From NCBI GenBank assembly GCA_030765065.1, contig CM060978.1:55828421-55892420 (forward strand): a DNA stretch of 64,000 nt, read 5' to 3'. The DNA comes from Deroplatys truncata (Eukaryota; Arthropoda; Insecta; Mantodea; Mantidae). Of the stretch, positions 10,010 through 21,535 are shown piece after piece (within the stretch, counting starts at the first letter, position 1; each line of letters opens with the position of its first letter). A program made the translations under genes and the position numbers. The notes under the pieces were generated by a model. That model was not told the DNA's origin and made no database searches. It worked only from the letters and a program-made list of their open reading frames with translations.

Positions 10010-10255
10010 TATGCTGAATTAGATATCAAGTTCGATATTTAATCGAATTTTCGTTTTTGAGTTATGCTGTTCTTGCTCTCCCTCCCATACACACACACAC
10101 ACAAGACACGAACCTTTTTATATATTTTTACTTTCTTTTTTGTAATGATTCAGGGAATCTCAAAACGTGTATTCTGTTTAAAAATATCGCTATCGAATTT
10201 ATGGGTGGAATGCAATACTTCCATACTGTGGATACGCGGTAGAGAAAGTAAAAAT
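10010..10255 (-). mobile_element. Family A fragment A6 (5' half, diverged)
   Basis: Reverse fragment with 'gttatgctgttc', a CA run and the terminal 'ggatacgcggtagagaaagt'. It lies immediately next to A5, as another clustered copy. Confidence 0.6.
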
Positions 10256-11020
10256 TAAAAATTGACACGTGCAATGCGGGGTAAGGCAGCTAGTAGCAAT
10301 AAAACAAATGTTATTTCAACCCACTGAACACGAAGATGCTAGCAGTACTATATTTTCCCTCTATACATATTAGAGGGCGTGTCAAGGGAAGCAACCCCCT
10401 TATAAAGGTTTCCATTCTACCTGTTCCGGTAACTCCTGCTATCGGATACATAAATCCAGATTTAGGAAACACAAATGTGAATAAATCACTTGCATTCAAC
10501 TGTTATCGAACCGCCCATTTGTCATTCCCCTCTACTAAATCTATTTCTCCCTGTGCCTCAGCACCGCCGCGAATTTGTATACCCTATCGCTTGCTTTCCG
10601 TTTAAATATCGTAACAAAGCAATGGTACAAAGTAAAGCTTTTCTGTCGTCCTTCTTTGTGACTTAAAACAACATTGCATTTCAGACGTGTTCATTTTGGA
10701 GCAGAAATAGACTGCAAAATCTGATCATCACATTTCGACTTTCTCGTAAAATTTACGGGAGCGTAGGTCTTTTTACGATTTTACAGTAAAGGAGGCGTTT
10801 TTAGACTGTTTGGACAGATTCAAAATGTTACAGATTTACCATGTACATGACAAAACATTAAATTCTATTAGACTATATTGTGACATAAGATTACAGACTG
10901 AATGTATCGCGCTAATTTGATTTGTTTAATGTTTTGCGAGTTGATTGCCGCGCAATTTGGTCGATTTGCTCCAATAGTTTGTTATTTATCATCATGTAAA
11001 GATTTTTTGTTCACCCAAAA
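10256..11020. other. Unassigned stretch before a mariner remnant
   Basis: The 10336-10605 interval is moderately GC-rich and open on both strands, but neither translation has a recognisable domain. From about 10690 the sequence is probably mariner 5' flank: words such as 'acgattttacag' recur. I do not call a gene. Confidence 0.35.
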
Positions 11021-11579
11021 ATGAATTTGTCTAGAGGCACTTTACGATTTTAAATCGTCATTAACGCCTAAACAATGTGAAGATCGGCTTAGAAATACAT
11101 TTGGCGAAGCAACAATTTATCATAAGTAAGCGAATTGAAAAGAGATCAGTTTTTTCTTAGTGATGAATTTCGTGAAGGACGTCCAAAAACGGCTGTTACG
11201 GATGAAAATATTGCGTCTGTTCATGCAAATCTTGACGGACATCTAATTAATTTAATCCGGCGACTTGGGCATTGGCATATATGAAATCCAAAACAGTTTA
11301 CATCAACAGTTAGGCGTGAGAAAACTTTATTGTCGATCGATTCCACATAAACTGACTCCCGATCAAAAACAACGACGCACTTAATGGTGCAGAAAAACTC
11401 TGGAAAAATTCCAAGGCGGCACTTCAAATTTGATTTAGAATATCGTTGCTGGTGATGAATCTTGGATTATTTTTATGATCCTGAAAAGAAAAATCAATCC
11501 GCTCAATGGCTCTTTCGAACAGAACCTAAGCCTACAAAAGTCCGACAAATTCGCAGTGCTGTTGAAAACATGTTGCTGG
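11021..11579 (+). pseudogene. Mariner transposase, truncated and frameshifted
   Basis: Pieces in several frames follow mariner order: an N-terminal helix region, then DEFREGRPKTAVTDENI (linker), TPDQKQRR, and VAGDESWI with the first catalytic Asp, followed by FYDPEKKNQSAQW. The sequence stops abruptly at about 11579, where a family A copy begins, and the rest of the gene is not found on its other side. It is dead from stops, shifts and truncation. Confidence 0.65.
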
Positions 11580-11756
11580 TTTTTTACTTTCTCTACTACG
11601 TATAGTAGTAAGTAGGGGAAGTATTGTATTCCACCCAAAAATTCGATACCGAGATTTCAGCGGAAATACATGTTTTGAGACCCCCTGAATAAAAAAAAAT
11701 TTTTGGAAACATGTCCGCGTGTGTGTCTGTGTTAGTAGAGAAAGTGAAAATGAGGA
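11580..11756 (+). mobile_element. Family A copy A7, internally deleted
   Basis: Starts with the full 5' end (TTTACTTTCTCTACTACG) and runs to the GT microsatellite, then ends with 'tagtagagaaagtgaaa'. It is a roughly 175-bp derivative made of the 5' third plus an inverted end motif, lacking the 3' hairpin. Confidence 0.6.
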
Positions 11757-12980
11757 TTTACTCTTCGTTAATTTGGTTGTTAGAATTTTTTAAAATTGAG
11801 ACTAATACTTTTTCGACTCCTTTATACAGCTACGAGAAATAGTAGGTATAAAGCAATGAAATATGAAATATGCAAACAAAGCCTAATATAATGTATATAG
11901 ACTTATGAGCTAACGTGACACATTCTCTCTGGATATCCAAACTCTTAGTCTTTAGCATTTACACATTCCTATAGTTTAGATTTGACCTCAGGCACATTAT
12001 TTATTGTTATGCGTCCCTAATGATCTGAATGTAATATTCTTGCGAAAATCTTATCTTTAAGAACATCTCTAAGAAGGAAATCAATGCATAGGTATAAGAT
12101 CCGGAGATCTGTGGCTGTTCAGTTGTTTCCCTTTTACCTATTCACTTATTTGGAAAATTCAGCTTAGTGAGCAGGGGCCCCATCCTGCTGAAAATACAAC
12201 TCTACATCATTGTATTGCCTATCCACAATATTACATGTAGGTATAATCGTATAACAAATCTGTAGCTACTTTTGCACATCCCTGTATATTTGAAATTGTT
12301 ATGTTGTAAAGCAATGGCTTTTTTAGATGGAGACTGCTATAAATTTTGAATCCCTTATAAAAATACAAATACTATATTTATCACGTTAATGTATGTATGT
12401 ACCTGCATAACTGTTTTTGGAAGTGTATTAATACACAAATGGAACTGTTGCAAAGAACGGTTGTGTTATTTTTTTTCCCTACAACCACTTCAGTCTTAAG
12501 GTTTTTGAAACTATATCGCAAATAAGTTATTTAAAAGTATATTTTGGGGCATTAATTATTACGCATTCCTATAAATCAGTCATTAATTACGCTGATACAT
12601 CAAGCAACATTCTCGACGTTTGAATTTGTTTGAATTTAGGTGTAAAATGCGGTAGTTGCCACTTCTGAGGTGGGGCAGTCCTGGTTACCGTAGCAACAGC
12701 TAGACACGGTGTAACGATCGTATGATATGACGTCACTATATAGCTCTGCTGTTCTCTCTCTCGCCCCAGTCCCGTCGATAACAAACAAATTACATAGAGG
12801 CTGGTACATAGTGGTTCCGACCGACGCTCTTCTGTTTAGATCTTCACACGACGCTTTTAATTTGATACCGCAGACATAAGACTGGCGCTAGTTTCTCTGT
12901 TTGCTATCTCGGCTATTGTATTCGATACAAAAACTCCATTTGAAATACATGTTTGGGATACCCTACACCAAAATGTGATA
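11757..12980. other. Unassigned AT-rich stretch with promoter-like motifs
   Basis: No convincing ORF or repeat. At 12728-12735 there is a perfect cAMP-response-element palindrome TGACGTCA immediately followed by CTATATAG (12736-12743) and a CT-rich tract. This could be a core promoter of an LTR or unknown transcript; nothing downstream supports a gene. Confidence 0.35.
12728..12743. promoter_or_regulatory. CRE palindrome abutting a TATA-like palindrome
   Basis: TGACGTCA followed without spacing by CTATATAG. Both halves are palindromic, so direction cannot be read from them. Function is inferred from motif only. Confidence 0.35.
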
Positions 12981-12983
12981 ATG

Positions 12984-12986
12984 TTG

Positions 12987-13058
<72 letters not shown>
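12984..13058. repeat. (AAT)n microsatellite
   Basis: About 25 uninterrupted AAT units; poly-isoleucine reading frames across it are artefacts. Confidence 0.95.
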
Positions 13059-13100
13059 GGTACCAATATCAGTAATAATCCGTAATATGTACTCGGGGTA

Positions 13101-13920
13101 TTTTTACTTTTTCTACTACGTATAGCAAGTAGGGGAAGTATTGCATTCCATCCAAAAATCCGATACCGAGATTTCACTGTAAATACATGTTTTGAGGCCC
13201 CCTGAATCAAAAAACATTTTTAGAAAAACGTTCGTGTGTGTGTCTGTGAACAGCATAACTCAAAAACGAAACGTCGGATAAATACCAAAGTTGGTATTTA
13301 GGTCCAATATCTTTCAAAGGTGCGACACGAAAACTTTCAGGAAAAGCCCCACCCCAGACTGCCCTTTACATGAAATATTGTTCGAAAATTTTGATTTTCT
13401 GTTCAAAAATGGCTCTAACAGCTTTGATAAAAATGTCATATATTTAAATATTTTCAAATGTAGATATATCTTAAATTTTCTGGGAATTTCCCCAAAAGTC
13501 CTCTTCATCATGAATGGGTTTTGCATAAGGGGTAAACCGTAAGAGATAGACAAAATTTTCTACATAGAAAATGTAGAGTTCGTTAAAACCCGCAGTTTAT
13601 GTCATGTACATTCTTTTTGAGAGTGAACCATTCCCGAGATATTCTTTGTTGTTTGCATTTTCCAATACTTATACTTTTCCTCAAATTGGAATTTTTTTAT
13701 GTCCTGGACATACAAAGAAAATGGAATGCTCCACATAACAACCAGCTCTTAAAATATTTGACTATCGCTTAAAGCCTACCATTTTCCCCCTGCACCTACA
13801 AGAAAATTACCAATAAGATAGTTTCTGCAAATGTTTATCTCGATTAATAAGCGTTTGTAAAAATAGTTTATACAAGAGTAGAAAAAGTCATGTGAGTGCA
13901 ACGTATCAGATTTTTAAAGT
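13101..13920 (+). mobile_element. Family A copy A8, full length
   Basis: Forward copy from TTTACTTTTTCTACTACG to 'gtgagtgcaacgtatcagattttt'. The 5' palindrome is changed to 'acgtatagca'. No ORF. Confidence 0.7.
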
Positions 13921-14175
13921 AAGTTACGTATTGCAATAAAGTACAAACTACTAAATATTTTTAGATAGTTTATTTTTAGCCAATTCTTCAAACCTTACGC
14001 TTATCAATATTTTTCGAATATCTGTCTTAGCCTAGCATAATGTTTTTTTAGAAACTCGTCACAGACTTCCGCCGGAAGTCCATTTAGAAAACGTGTAGCA
14101 GTTTCCGGAGTTAAATCGTTCTGTGTGTATTGAAAATGACCTTTGATAATATCTAAGGGGATATTCCGGCATATA

Positions 14176-14648
14176 CACGGTTATTCAAAAAGAAGGAACA
14201 GACCTTAAATATTTATTTCTAATGAACGACAATAGATGCGATACATCACTGAATAGAGAAAAATTTTATTTTATGTGTTCAAAATGAGCGCCACTTGTAA
14301 TGTGAGGACGACCAGTGCATACGCAACCATCTTCCACAAATTTATTGTATCAATTGTAAATTTTTTATGACGAGGCGCTCGTTGTTGAACTTAAAACAAA
14401 ATGCCCGCTTCAATGAAACAATGAATTCGCTAATTGCATACTGCAACACACAAAACGACTTTTCCAGTGGCGTCGCCATTTTCTCGTAAACAAACACAGC
14501 TCCGCCGTAGTCACTGAGTGGAACTAATAGGTGGGGCTTAAAACTCTGAACTTTCCTCTATTTAATGATGTGTCGTATGCGTTGCTATCTATTGTCGTTC
14601 ATTAGAAATAAATATTTAAAGTCTGTTCTTTCTTTTTGAATAACCCTA
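14176..14648. mobile_element. MITE of a DUF4817-type mariner (473 bp)
   Basis: Long inverted ends, about 90 bp (GGTTATTCAAAAAGAAGG on the left, inverted on the right), flanked by TA at 14174-14175 and 14649-14650. On the minus strand a start at 14479 reads MATPLEKSFCVLQYA, the typical first residues of DUF4817-type transposases, and the left part reads a typical C-terminus ending in SGAHFEHIK before a stop. It is an internal-deletion derivative keeping both coding ends. Confidence 0.65.
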
Positions 14649-14769
14649 TACGTTTGGAAGCTTCTTGCACATAAATAATGAGTCACCTGTTTTGGCGAAC
14701 ATCAGATTAATAATTGTTTTCTGAGTTGTGATGTAGATCGGACTTCCGCACCGCCAGTTTCAATCCCCT

Positions 14770-15190
14770 CCCCCTGAAATCTACGATAACGATAGCCCAT
14801 TCTCTTTTGCCAAGACATCTTAAACAAGCCTCCAGACCCCTGGTGTTCCACTCCCTGGTGGAACCCACTCGGAGGCAGGGCCTAACTGAGCAGTTCCCAA
14901 CGATACCAGGGAAGAAACCTTACAAAGTACACATCCACCGCCCAGCCGCAGCCTGCCAAACACCGTCGCCTGGTCCTACAACCCTGAAACAGATCACAAT
15001 GGAGGAGATGAAGGGTAAATGAAATGAACAGGGAAATCGGTAAAAGAGCAGTTATCCCAGCATTCGCTTACCGACCTGGGAAACCCACGAAAAACCCATG
15101 GGTCAGAGTGGGCGGTAGCTGGGGATCGATTCCAGCATCACCCGAATACGAGTCATGCACGTTACCGCGGCGCCATCTCGCACGTAATGT
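14770..15190 (-). mobile_element. SINE family D copy, near complete
   Basis: Minus-strand copy with the clearest body (gcccagccgcagcctgcc, cattcgcttaccgacc) and the uninterrupted 'cacgaaaaacccatgggtc' that defines the A1 insertion point. The B-box region on the minus strand is near 15130. Confidence 0.6.
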
Positions 15191-15217
15191 ATTGTGTATA
15201 CTAAGTTGAAATTAATA

Positions 15218-15877
15218 CAAAAAATCTTATGTCTTACACTCACATGACTTTCTCTACTCTTGTACAAACTATTTTTACAAACGCTTATTCTCCATCTATT
15301 TAATGTTCATCGAGAGGTTAACCTTATTGCTTATTTTCTTGTAGATGCAAGGGGAATTGGTAGGCTTTAAGCGATAGTCAAATGTTTTAAGAGCTGGTTG
15401 CTATGTGGCGCATTCCATTCTCTTTGTATGTCCAGGACATAAAATAACGGAATAACGAATTCCCATGTGAGAAAAAGAATAAGTATTGCGACAATATGAC
15501 ATAAATTGTGTATTTTAATGCGATCTACATCTTTTGTGTAGTAAAATGTTGTCTATCTCTTATGGTTTACCAGTTATGCAAAAGTCGTTCACAATGAAGA
15601 ATACTTTTGGAGACATTCCCAGAGAATTCAGGATATATATTTTATTTGTCGTGAAAGAATCTTAAATATATGATATTTTAATCAAAATCCTTAGAGCCAT
15701 TTTTGAGAAAATTAAAATTTTCGAAAAATGTTCCAAGTAAAGGGTAATCTGGGGTGGGGGATTTTCTTGATTCAGGGGTCTCAAAACATGTATTTCCGGT
15801 GAAATCTCGGTATCGAATGTTTGGGTGGAATACAATACTTCCCCTACTTACTATACGTAGTAGAGATAGTAAAAAAG
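15218..15877 (-). mobile_element. Family A copy A9 with internal deletions
   Basis: Reverse copy with both ends. It lacks about 50 bp near 15495 and the microsatellite block near 15768, where 'ttttcttga' joins directly to 'ttcaggggtctc'. Confidence 0.7.
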
Positions 15878-16784
15878 AACGTGTATTGCTAAAATTAGTG
15901 TCTTGTCTTACCTTTATTTTCTTCGTGTACAGCCTTAGAGGCTTACAGTCTTTTACGGTGATCGGCAGTTCATAGCGTCCAAGACCGCGCTGGGTTATCA
16001 GTTACTAAGCGGTAGGCACGAGGGGTTTTGCCGGTAAGCATTTTAGCGACTTACGGCAATTTACGCTTCTAGCTTCTTTTATTGCAGAAGCACTTATTTC
16101 AAACCGTAAAATAGATACTGTAGAAGTTAGCAGGTACAATAATTCATTTGTTAAAGTTTCGAGTGCTATGATTCATAATCACTGTCATTCTTTATCTTCA
16201 AGCGGTCGGCAGGTCTGTTCAATAGCTCAAGTGTATGATCGCATTGATCAATTTAAACTGGTGTTGTCCTTTCACATCCTCCCATGCATACCCCGAGAAA
16301 AAGATCTCATAGCTATACCTCTGTAGCAGTTGACAGTAAAATCAACAGCAGAAGTTGAAGTAAAAGGTACGCAAATATGGAATCATTTAAACAAAGAAAT
16401 AGTAATAGTTAAAATCCTAGCAAGCCCAAGTGTAGAAACAATTGAACTGGTGGGGAAATTTTTAGGAAATGTAAGAAATAAGTGTAAAAGGAGTCTAAGA
16501 AAGGGGCAACAGGATGGTTACAGCCCGGAAGGTGCAGAGATGATATAGTAATTTTATTCTAAGGTTATATAACCTTATGGGAGCATTAGTTTACAGAAAC
16601 ACTAAGTCAATAAGTATCCGCACATTATTTTTAAGTTTTTGTGGGTTGGCTCTATCGGTTTGTATGCACGAACATCGACATGCTGTTCCTTTGTCTCGGC
16701 TTGTGGAATTGACCCTTATCACTTCACTGACTGTTGCATTGTTGCATTAAAAGCATGGCTGTACTCACCGTTTGCACAAAAAAG
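15878..16784. other. Unassigned stretch
   Basis: The open frame at 16330-16548 (72 codons, Lys-rich) has no recognisable domain and no similar copy in the window. I see no transposon ends. A decayed element is possible but unproven. Confidence 0.3.
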
Positions 16785-17345
16785 AACAGCAACCGAACGG
16801 GATGCTTCAGGCAGCTTCGTCTGTGGCCCGCATTCGGGAGGTCGTGGATTTGATTCCCGTGGCCGAGCTTCCTTACCTATGGTTTTTTTCGGAGGATTTC
16901 CCGGGTCCCCAGGCGAATGTTGGAAAGGATTCTCACGTCCCCGAAATTTCCTGTCCCTCCATTTCATTTCCATTTTCATTTCACTTCATCTTTCATCCGC
17001 TGGTCTCTTTCAGAGTTGGAATTGTCGGTGATGGTGTTTCGGTGCAGTATGGTAGGGGAAAAATATGCTCTTTGTGTCTCTCTCCGTTCCTCGGCTTTCC
17101 GCTGGCTGTCGAGGGTATCCGAACCGCCTTGAGAGGCGTTGCACCCCCTCTGTGCGGGTTGGGGTCCTCGGTCCACCTGTCGGTCTGCCGGGGAGACTCT
17201 ATCTGAAAACTTAAGGGCCGTGCCATTCCTGTGCCGTTACTCCTGGTTCACGCCGCCCAATGTCTCCTCTCGCCTCATACTTCCTCCCGGGGACACCGCC
17301 TTGTGAGGCTTAGGTACAATATCCCCTAAGTGGATCAGTGCGGAG
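16785..17345 (+). mobile_element. SINE family D, long plus-strand copy
   Basis: Starts 'accgaacgggatgcttcagg' with B-box-like GGATTTGATTCCC, parallel to the copy at 6491. The body continues through 'ggtccccaggcgaatg' and a CT-rich segment to 'ggggacaccgccttgtgagg'. Several overlapping open frames on both strands reflect its GC-rich body rather than genes. Confidence 0.6.
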
Positions 17346-17379
17346 TCCCCTCCGTAGCCAGTATAATCCAATCCAAAGA

Positions 17380-17860
17380 ACAGCATGCGGTTATCCGTTT
17401 TCTGGTGGGGAGGGTCGTCGTCTGAAGCTGTACCAGGAGCCGAAAGCCATCGAAGACCTTCGCAGAATATGGGGGCAATGTTTTACCCCAGCGAAATATG
17501 TACGAATGGATTTAAAAGTTAAAAAATGGTCGAACAACTGCGACGGACGAGGAAAGAGCAGGACGCCCATCATGTCCACTAGTGACGTCAACGTTGAGCA
17601 AGTTCGTATCCTGATTCAGAGAACCGAAGATTGACTGTCGATGAAGTGGTAAACCATATCTTTTTTGGTCCGCTTAGAAATGCCTTAAGGGGCCGTCGCT
17701 TCACCACAGAACAAGAAGTGAAGGAAGCGGTGGATACGTGGCTTGCTGCTCAGCCGAAAAACTTTTTTCTGAGGCATCAGAAGGCTTGTTCAACGATGGA
17801 GCATGTGCATTGAGAAACAAGGGGACTATCTTGAAAAATGAGGTAATAGTAAGTTTATAT
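17380..17860 (+). pseudogene. Mariner transposase, internally deleted
   Basis: Plus-strand pieces read the N-terminal linker (MSTSDVNVEQVRILIQRTED, then LTVDEVVNHI) and then jump directly to the C-terminus FGPLRNALRGRRF with EVKEAVDTWL. The second half of the helix-turn-helix linker and the whole catalytic core are missing between 'VNHI' and 'FFGPL', an internal deletion typical of mariner MITEs. No TIR was identified. Confidence 0.6.
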
Positions 17861-17875
17861 TGTTGTTATAATACA

Positions 17876-18706
17876 TTTAAAAAATCTGATGTGTTACACT
17901 CACATGATTTTCTCTACTCTTGTACAAACTATTTCTACAAACGCTTATTCTCCATATGCTTCATGTTAATCGAGATAAACATTTGCAGAATCTTAATGCT
18001 AATTTTCTTGTAGGTGCAAGGGGAATATGGTGGCTTTAAGAGATAGTCAAATCTTTTAAGAGCTGGTTGCTATGTGGCGCAGTCCACTCTCCTTGATGTC
18101 CAGGACATAAAAAAACGAATAACGAATTACCATTTGAAAAAAGCATAAGTATTGGAAAATTCACACAAGTAACAAGGAATATCTCGGAAATGGTTCACTT
18201 AAAAAAATGTGTATCTGACATAAATTGTGTGTTTTAACGAGATCTACATTTTTGTGCAGTAACATTTTATCTATCTCTTACGGTTTACCAGTTATGCAAA
18301 AGTCATTCAGCGTGAAGAGGGCATTTTGGGGAAATTCCCGAAAATTCATGATATACATTTAATTTACCATGAAAGTATCTTAAACGTATGATATTTTAAT
18401 CAAAATCGTTAGCGCCATTTTTGAGAAAATTAAAATTTTGGAAAAATGTTCCATGTAAAGGATAATCAGGGGTATGGGGATTTTCTTGAAAACCTTCGTG
18501 TCTCAACTTTGAAAGGTCCTGAACCTAAATACCAAGTTTGGTATTTATCCGCCTTAAGTTATGCTGTTCACAGACACACACACGGACATGTTTCTAAAAA
18601 GGCAATTTTTTTTATTCTGAAGTCTCAAAACATATATTTCCAGTGAAATCTCGGTATCGAAATTTTGGGCGGAATACAATACTTCATCTACTTACTATAC
18701 GTAGTA
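17876..18706 (-). mobile_element. Family A copy A10, reverse half of a head-to-head pair
   Basis: Full reverse copy (AAATCTGATGTGTTACACTC to CTTACTATACGTAGTA). Its 5' end meets the 5' end of A11 at a shared TACTATACGTAGTA word, producing a large inverted pair. Confidence 0.7.
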
Positions 18707-19280
18707 GGAGAAGTATTGTATTCCACACAAAAATTCGATACCGAGATTTCACTGGAAATATATGTTTTGAGACCCCCTGAATCCAAAAAAGCATTTTTGG
18801 AAACATGTCGTTGTGTGTGTCTGTGAAAGCATAAAACTCAGAAACGAACAGTCGGATAAACACCAAACTTAGTATTTCGGTTCAGTATCTTCCAGAGATG
18901 CGGCACGAAAGTTTTCAAGAAAATGCCCCACCCCAGATTACCCTTTACATGGAACATTTTACGAAAAGTTTAATTTTCTCAAAAATGCCTCTAACGATTT
19001 TGATTAAAATATCACATGTTAAAGATATTTTCATGACAAATGTAGTGTATATCTTGAATTTTCTGGGAATGTCTCCAAAAGTATTCTTCAATGTGAACGA
19101 CTTTTGCATAATTGGTAAACCATAAGAGATATACGAAATTGTACTACACAAAAAATGTAGAACGCGTTAAAATACACAATTTATGTCATATACAATTTTT
19201 TTGTTGAGTTTTTCGAGATATTGCTTGTTATTCCCTTACATTTTCCAGTACTTGTAATTTTTCTCAAATTCGTTATTCAT
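18694..19280 (+). mobile_element. Family A copy A11, forward half of the pair, 3'-truncated
   Basis: Forward copy beginning at the shared palindromic word and running to 'cgttattcat', where A12 begins in the T-run. Confidence 0.65.
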
Positions 19281-19354
19281 TTTTACTTTCTCTACTACGT
19301 ATAGTAAGTAGGGGAAGTATTGTATTCCACCCAAAAATTCGATACCGAGATTTG
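19281..19354 (+). mobile_element. Family A copy A12, 5' terminal fragment
   Basis: TTTTTACTTTCTCTACTACG through 'cgataccgagattt'; only the first 75 bp remain. It starts inside the T-run of A11, in line with T-T insertion. Confidence 0.65.
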
Positions 19355-19906
19355 TAATGTTCTTTTTAAAGAAACGTGGAAATAAATCTATCTATAATCT
19401 ACTGTATTTCTACTCTACAATTTCCTACACATTCCGCGTTTGGCGAACTGTTTCATGCGTACGGACAGACAGATGGACAAAGCCACGCTAATAGTTTTAC
19501 CACATTTTTGCGTAAAGTGTTTGATTGCCACGAGGAAAGTTTCCCCCGAATGTAGCAATGTCAGAATTAGAAATGGTTGCTTGTAAAACAATATTATAAC
19601 TGGCAATGACAGCGTTAATTGTGTTATGTTTGATGGTAATTATGCGTGGCTCCACCCGCCATTGTGTGGGGCACATCGCTCGCGTGGGCCCATTGTGTTG
19701 CACTCCCACTGCCATGATCTGGCATATCGATTCCCTGACTCCGGTGCATCTCCACCTTAACGTTCTATGCCCGGGGAGCAAACTTTCTAAACCAGGCGAA
19801 CATCAAAATGTCTTTGATACTCTCCTAGAACTCTCTGGAAGACCGCTTTCGTTCTTCAGCAGCTCCCCAAGCATGCTTCAGTAGTTCTTCTTAACTTCTA
19901 TATCAC
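19355..19906. other. Unassigned stretch
   Basis: The GC-richer part at 19606-19884 is open for 92 codons on the plus strand and partly on the minus strand, but shows no domain and has no relative in the window. It may be unrecognised retroelement sequence. Confidence 0.3.
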
Positions 19907-20703
19907 GTACACTAGCTTCCATTTATGACGTCCTCGCAGCTTTGGGAAGTATTCTACTGGCCTTCACAGGTATGTATTGCAAGCCGGAGGTGTGTGTATT
20001 GGTTTATCGTTACGTGAATATAGTGGCGTCCTGTTTTACGTCCTCAGCTCTAGATTATTCACATATGAATATAAAACTTTAAGCAATAGCTTCACTCATC
20101 ACTTATAATAACCATGTTTAAATAATATCTCCACGAAAAAATATTTTAATTGCAACATAATGTAAAACTAAAATATATTATACTTTTTACTCTCAAACAG
20201 AACACGCTTACTAGACATTATTGAAATAATCTCTCCAATCTAAGTATACAACTAAGTAAAACACTACTTTGCACTAATTCTCCAAGAAAAGAGTATATTT
20301 ATTGATATCATAATATAAAACTGAAGTAAAGGTTATACTTTTTACTCTCAAAGAGGGCAGATTTAGTGTACATTACTTAAATTAGTTTAAATCAGATTGA
20401 ACGGATTATTAAAATATGACGCAGTATTATAAGCATTGTTAGGAAATAAGTTTACACGGCCTCACTGAAACTGATAATAGGAGCGGGTAACAATGTAACG
20501 ATGGGGTGAGTTGTTTATTAATTAGAAGAGACAAGCAAATGACGTCAGATTAGTGCGCTTTTCTTAGAAATGGAGGGAATATCTTCCCTAGAGCATATGT
20601 GTTCGTAATTTTGATTGGATATAAAAATAGACGCAAATGTTGGCACGTTTTATTAACCAATAGTAGCTCTGTTATAATGTTTAGGCATATCGGGGTGAGG
20701 GAG

Positions 20704-20740
20704 TATAAAAAGCTAAAGCCAGAGACGGGTAACGTTCAGT
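20704..20740 (+). promoter_or_regulatory. Core promoter: TATA box plus arthropod initiator
   Basis: TATAAAA at 20704-20710 and TCAGT at 20736-20740, about 34 bp apart between the T of TATA and the A of TCAGT. This is close to the spacing used by arthropod RNA polymerase II core promoters. The tandem repeat begins 5 bp after the initiator. Confidence 0.5.
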
Positions 20741-20744
20741 CCAA

Positions 20745-20888
20745 CAGAATCATTCGCGGGTTATACGTCGTGCAGTTCTACAGAATCATTCAGAAGTTAC
20801 ACGTCGCTCACTTCATCAGAATCATTCACGCGTTAAACGTCGCGCAGTTCTACAAAATCTCTCGCGTCGTAAAGTTAGTTAAAAGATG
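20745..20888 (+). repeat. 36-bp tandem repeat, four units
   Basis: Units start at 20745, 20781, 20817 and 20853, each beginning CAGAATCATTC or CAAAATCTCTC and containing a variable 'GTTAxACGTCG' centre. The period is a multiple of three. The frame 20599-20922 therefore encodes 12-residue repeats (R-I-I-x3-V-x-Q-F type). Divergence between units indicates age. Confidence 0.75.
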
Positions 20889-21535
20889 TGAAATACGCGA
20901 ATTAATAATGTGCGGCAAATAAGTGATTATAGATACATTGGAAAATATAACAGTTTCAGTCAGGCGTGTATCAAAAGTAAATCTGTGGAATTAACGAAGT
21001 GTGACGGCAATAAAAGTGTAAAAACAAATTCTTTTATCAGTGTTATCTTTTAGTAACAACTCCTTTCCGTTTACACACCCTGTTTAAGAGATTTGCTCGA
21101 CTGAATAATAATAATAGCTAGCCGGAGGATAAAGAACTCAAAATTAAAAATAGTAAAACAATAACAGGCGCTCAGCAAATAAGATAACACGAAAGATACC
21201 GCGACAAATAATGTCTAGTAAATGTGTCCTATTTGAGAGTAAAAGGTATAATGTATTTCGTTTCAGATTATGTTGCCATCAAACATATGTTTTCATGGAG
21301 ATTGTGCAAAACAGGTTTTATTTAGTTAAGTATTTAAGCACAGTTTTTACAAGTGATAACGAGTAAAGCTATTGCTTAAAGTTATATATTCATATGTGAA
21401 TAATCTAGAATTGTGAACGTAAAACAGGACGCCATTGCATGCGTGAAAAGGTAAACGATACTCCACCTGTGAAGGCCAGTAGAATGCCTCCCAAAGCTGT
21501 GGGGACGCCATAAATGGAAGCCAGTGTACCTAGTA

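Larger units (their letters stand above)
20437..21058 (+). other. Internal transcription-unit-like segment, possible solo LTR
   Basis: Bounded by TGTTAG and TAACA, it contains TATAAAA (20704), a TCAGT initiator (20736), tandem repeats and an AATAAAAG polyadenylation-like signal (21009). This arrangement is that of an LTR (promoter, R region, poly(A) signal). I could not find a clear target-site duplication, so it may instead be native interior of family E. Confidence 0.35.
19907..21529. mobile_element. Long-inverted-repeat element (family E)
   Basis: The left arm starts GTACACTAGCTTCCATTTAT and the right arm ends with the inverse of GTACACTGGCTTCCATTTAT. The inverted similarity continues for about 330 bp (19907-20235 against 21200-21529), including 'ctttgggaggcattctactgg' type wording and 'ctcaaacaggacac'. 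The interior carries a TATA/initiator unit and 36-bp repeats. A solo arm follows at 22207. No transposase is seen; superfamily unknown (foldback-like). Confidence 0.6.

Noticed and set aside
10311..10605. Overlapping 62- and 89-codon frames on opposite strands
   Set aside because: No domain, no copies and no promoter; mutual antisense openness is likely by composition.
12857..13210. A 117-codon frame with a poly-isoleucine stretch
   Set aside because: It is a translation of the AAT microsatellite plus family A; no gene.
16719..17226. Several overlapping open frames on both strands
   Set aside because: They fall in a GC-rich SINE body, differ between copies and have no domain.
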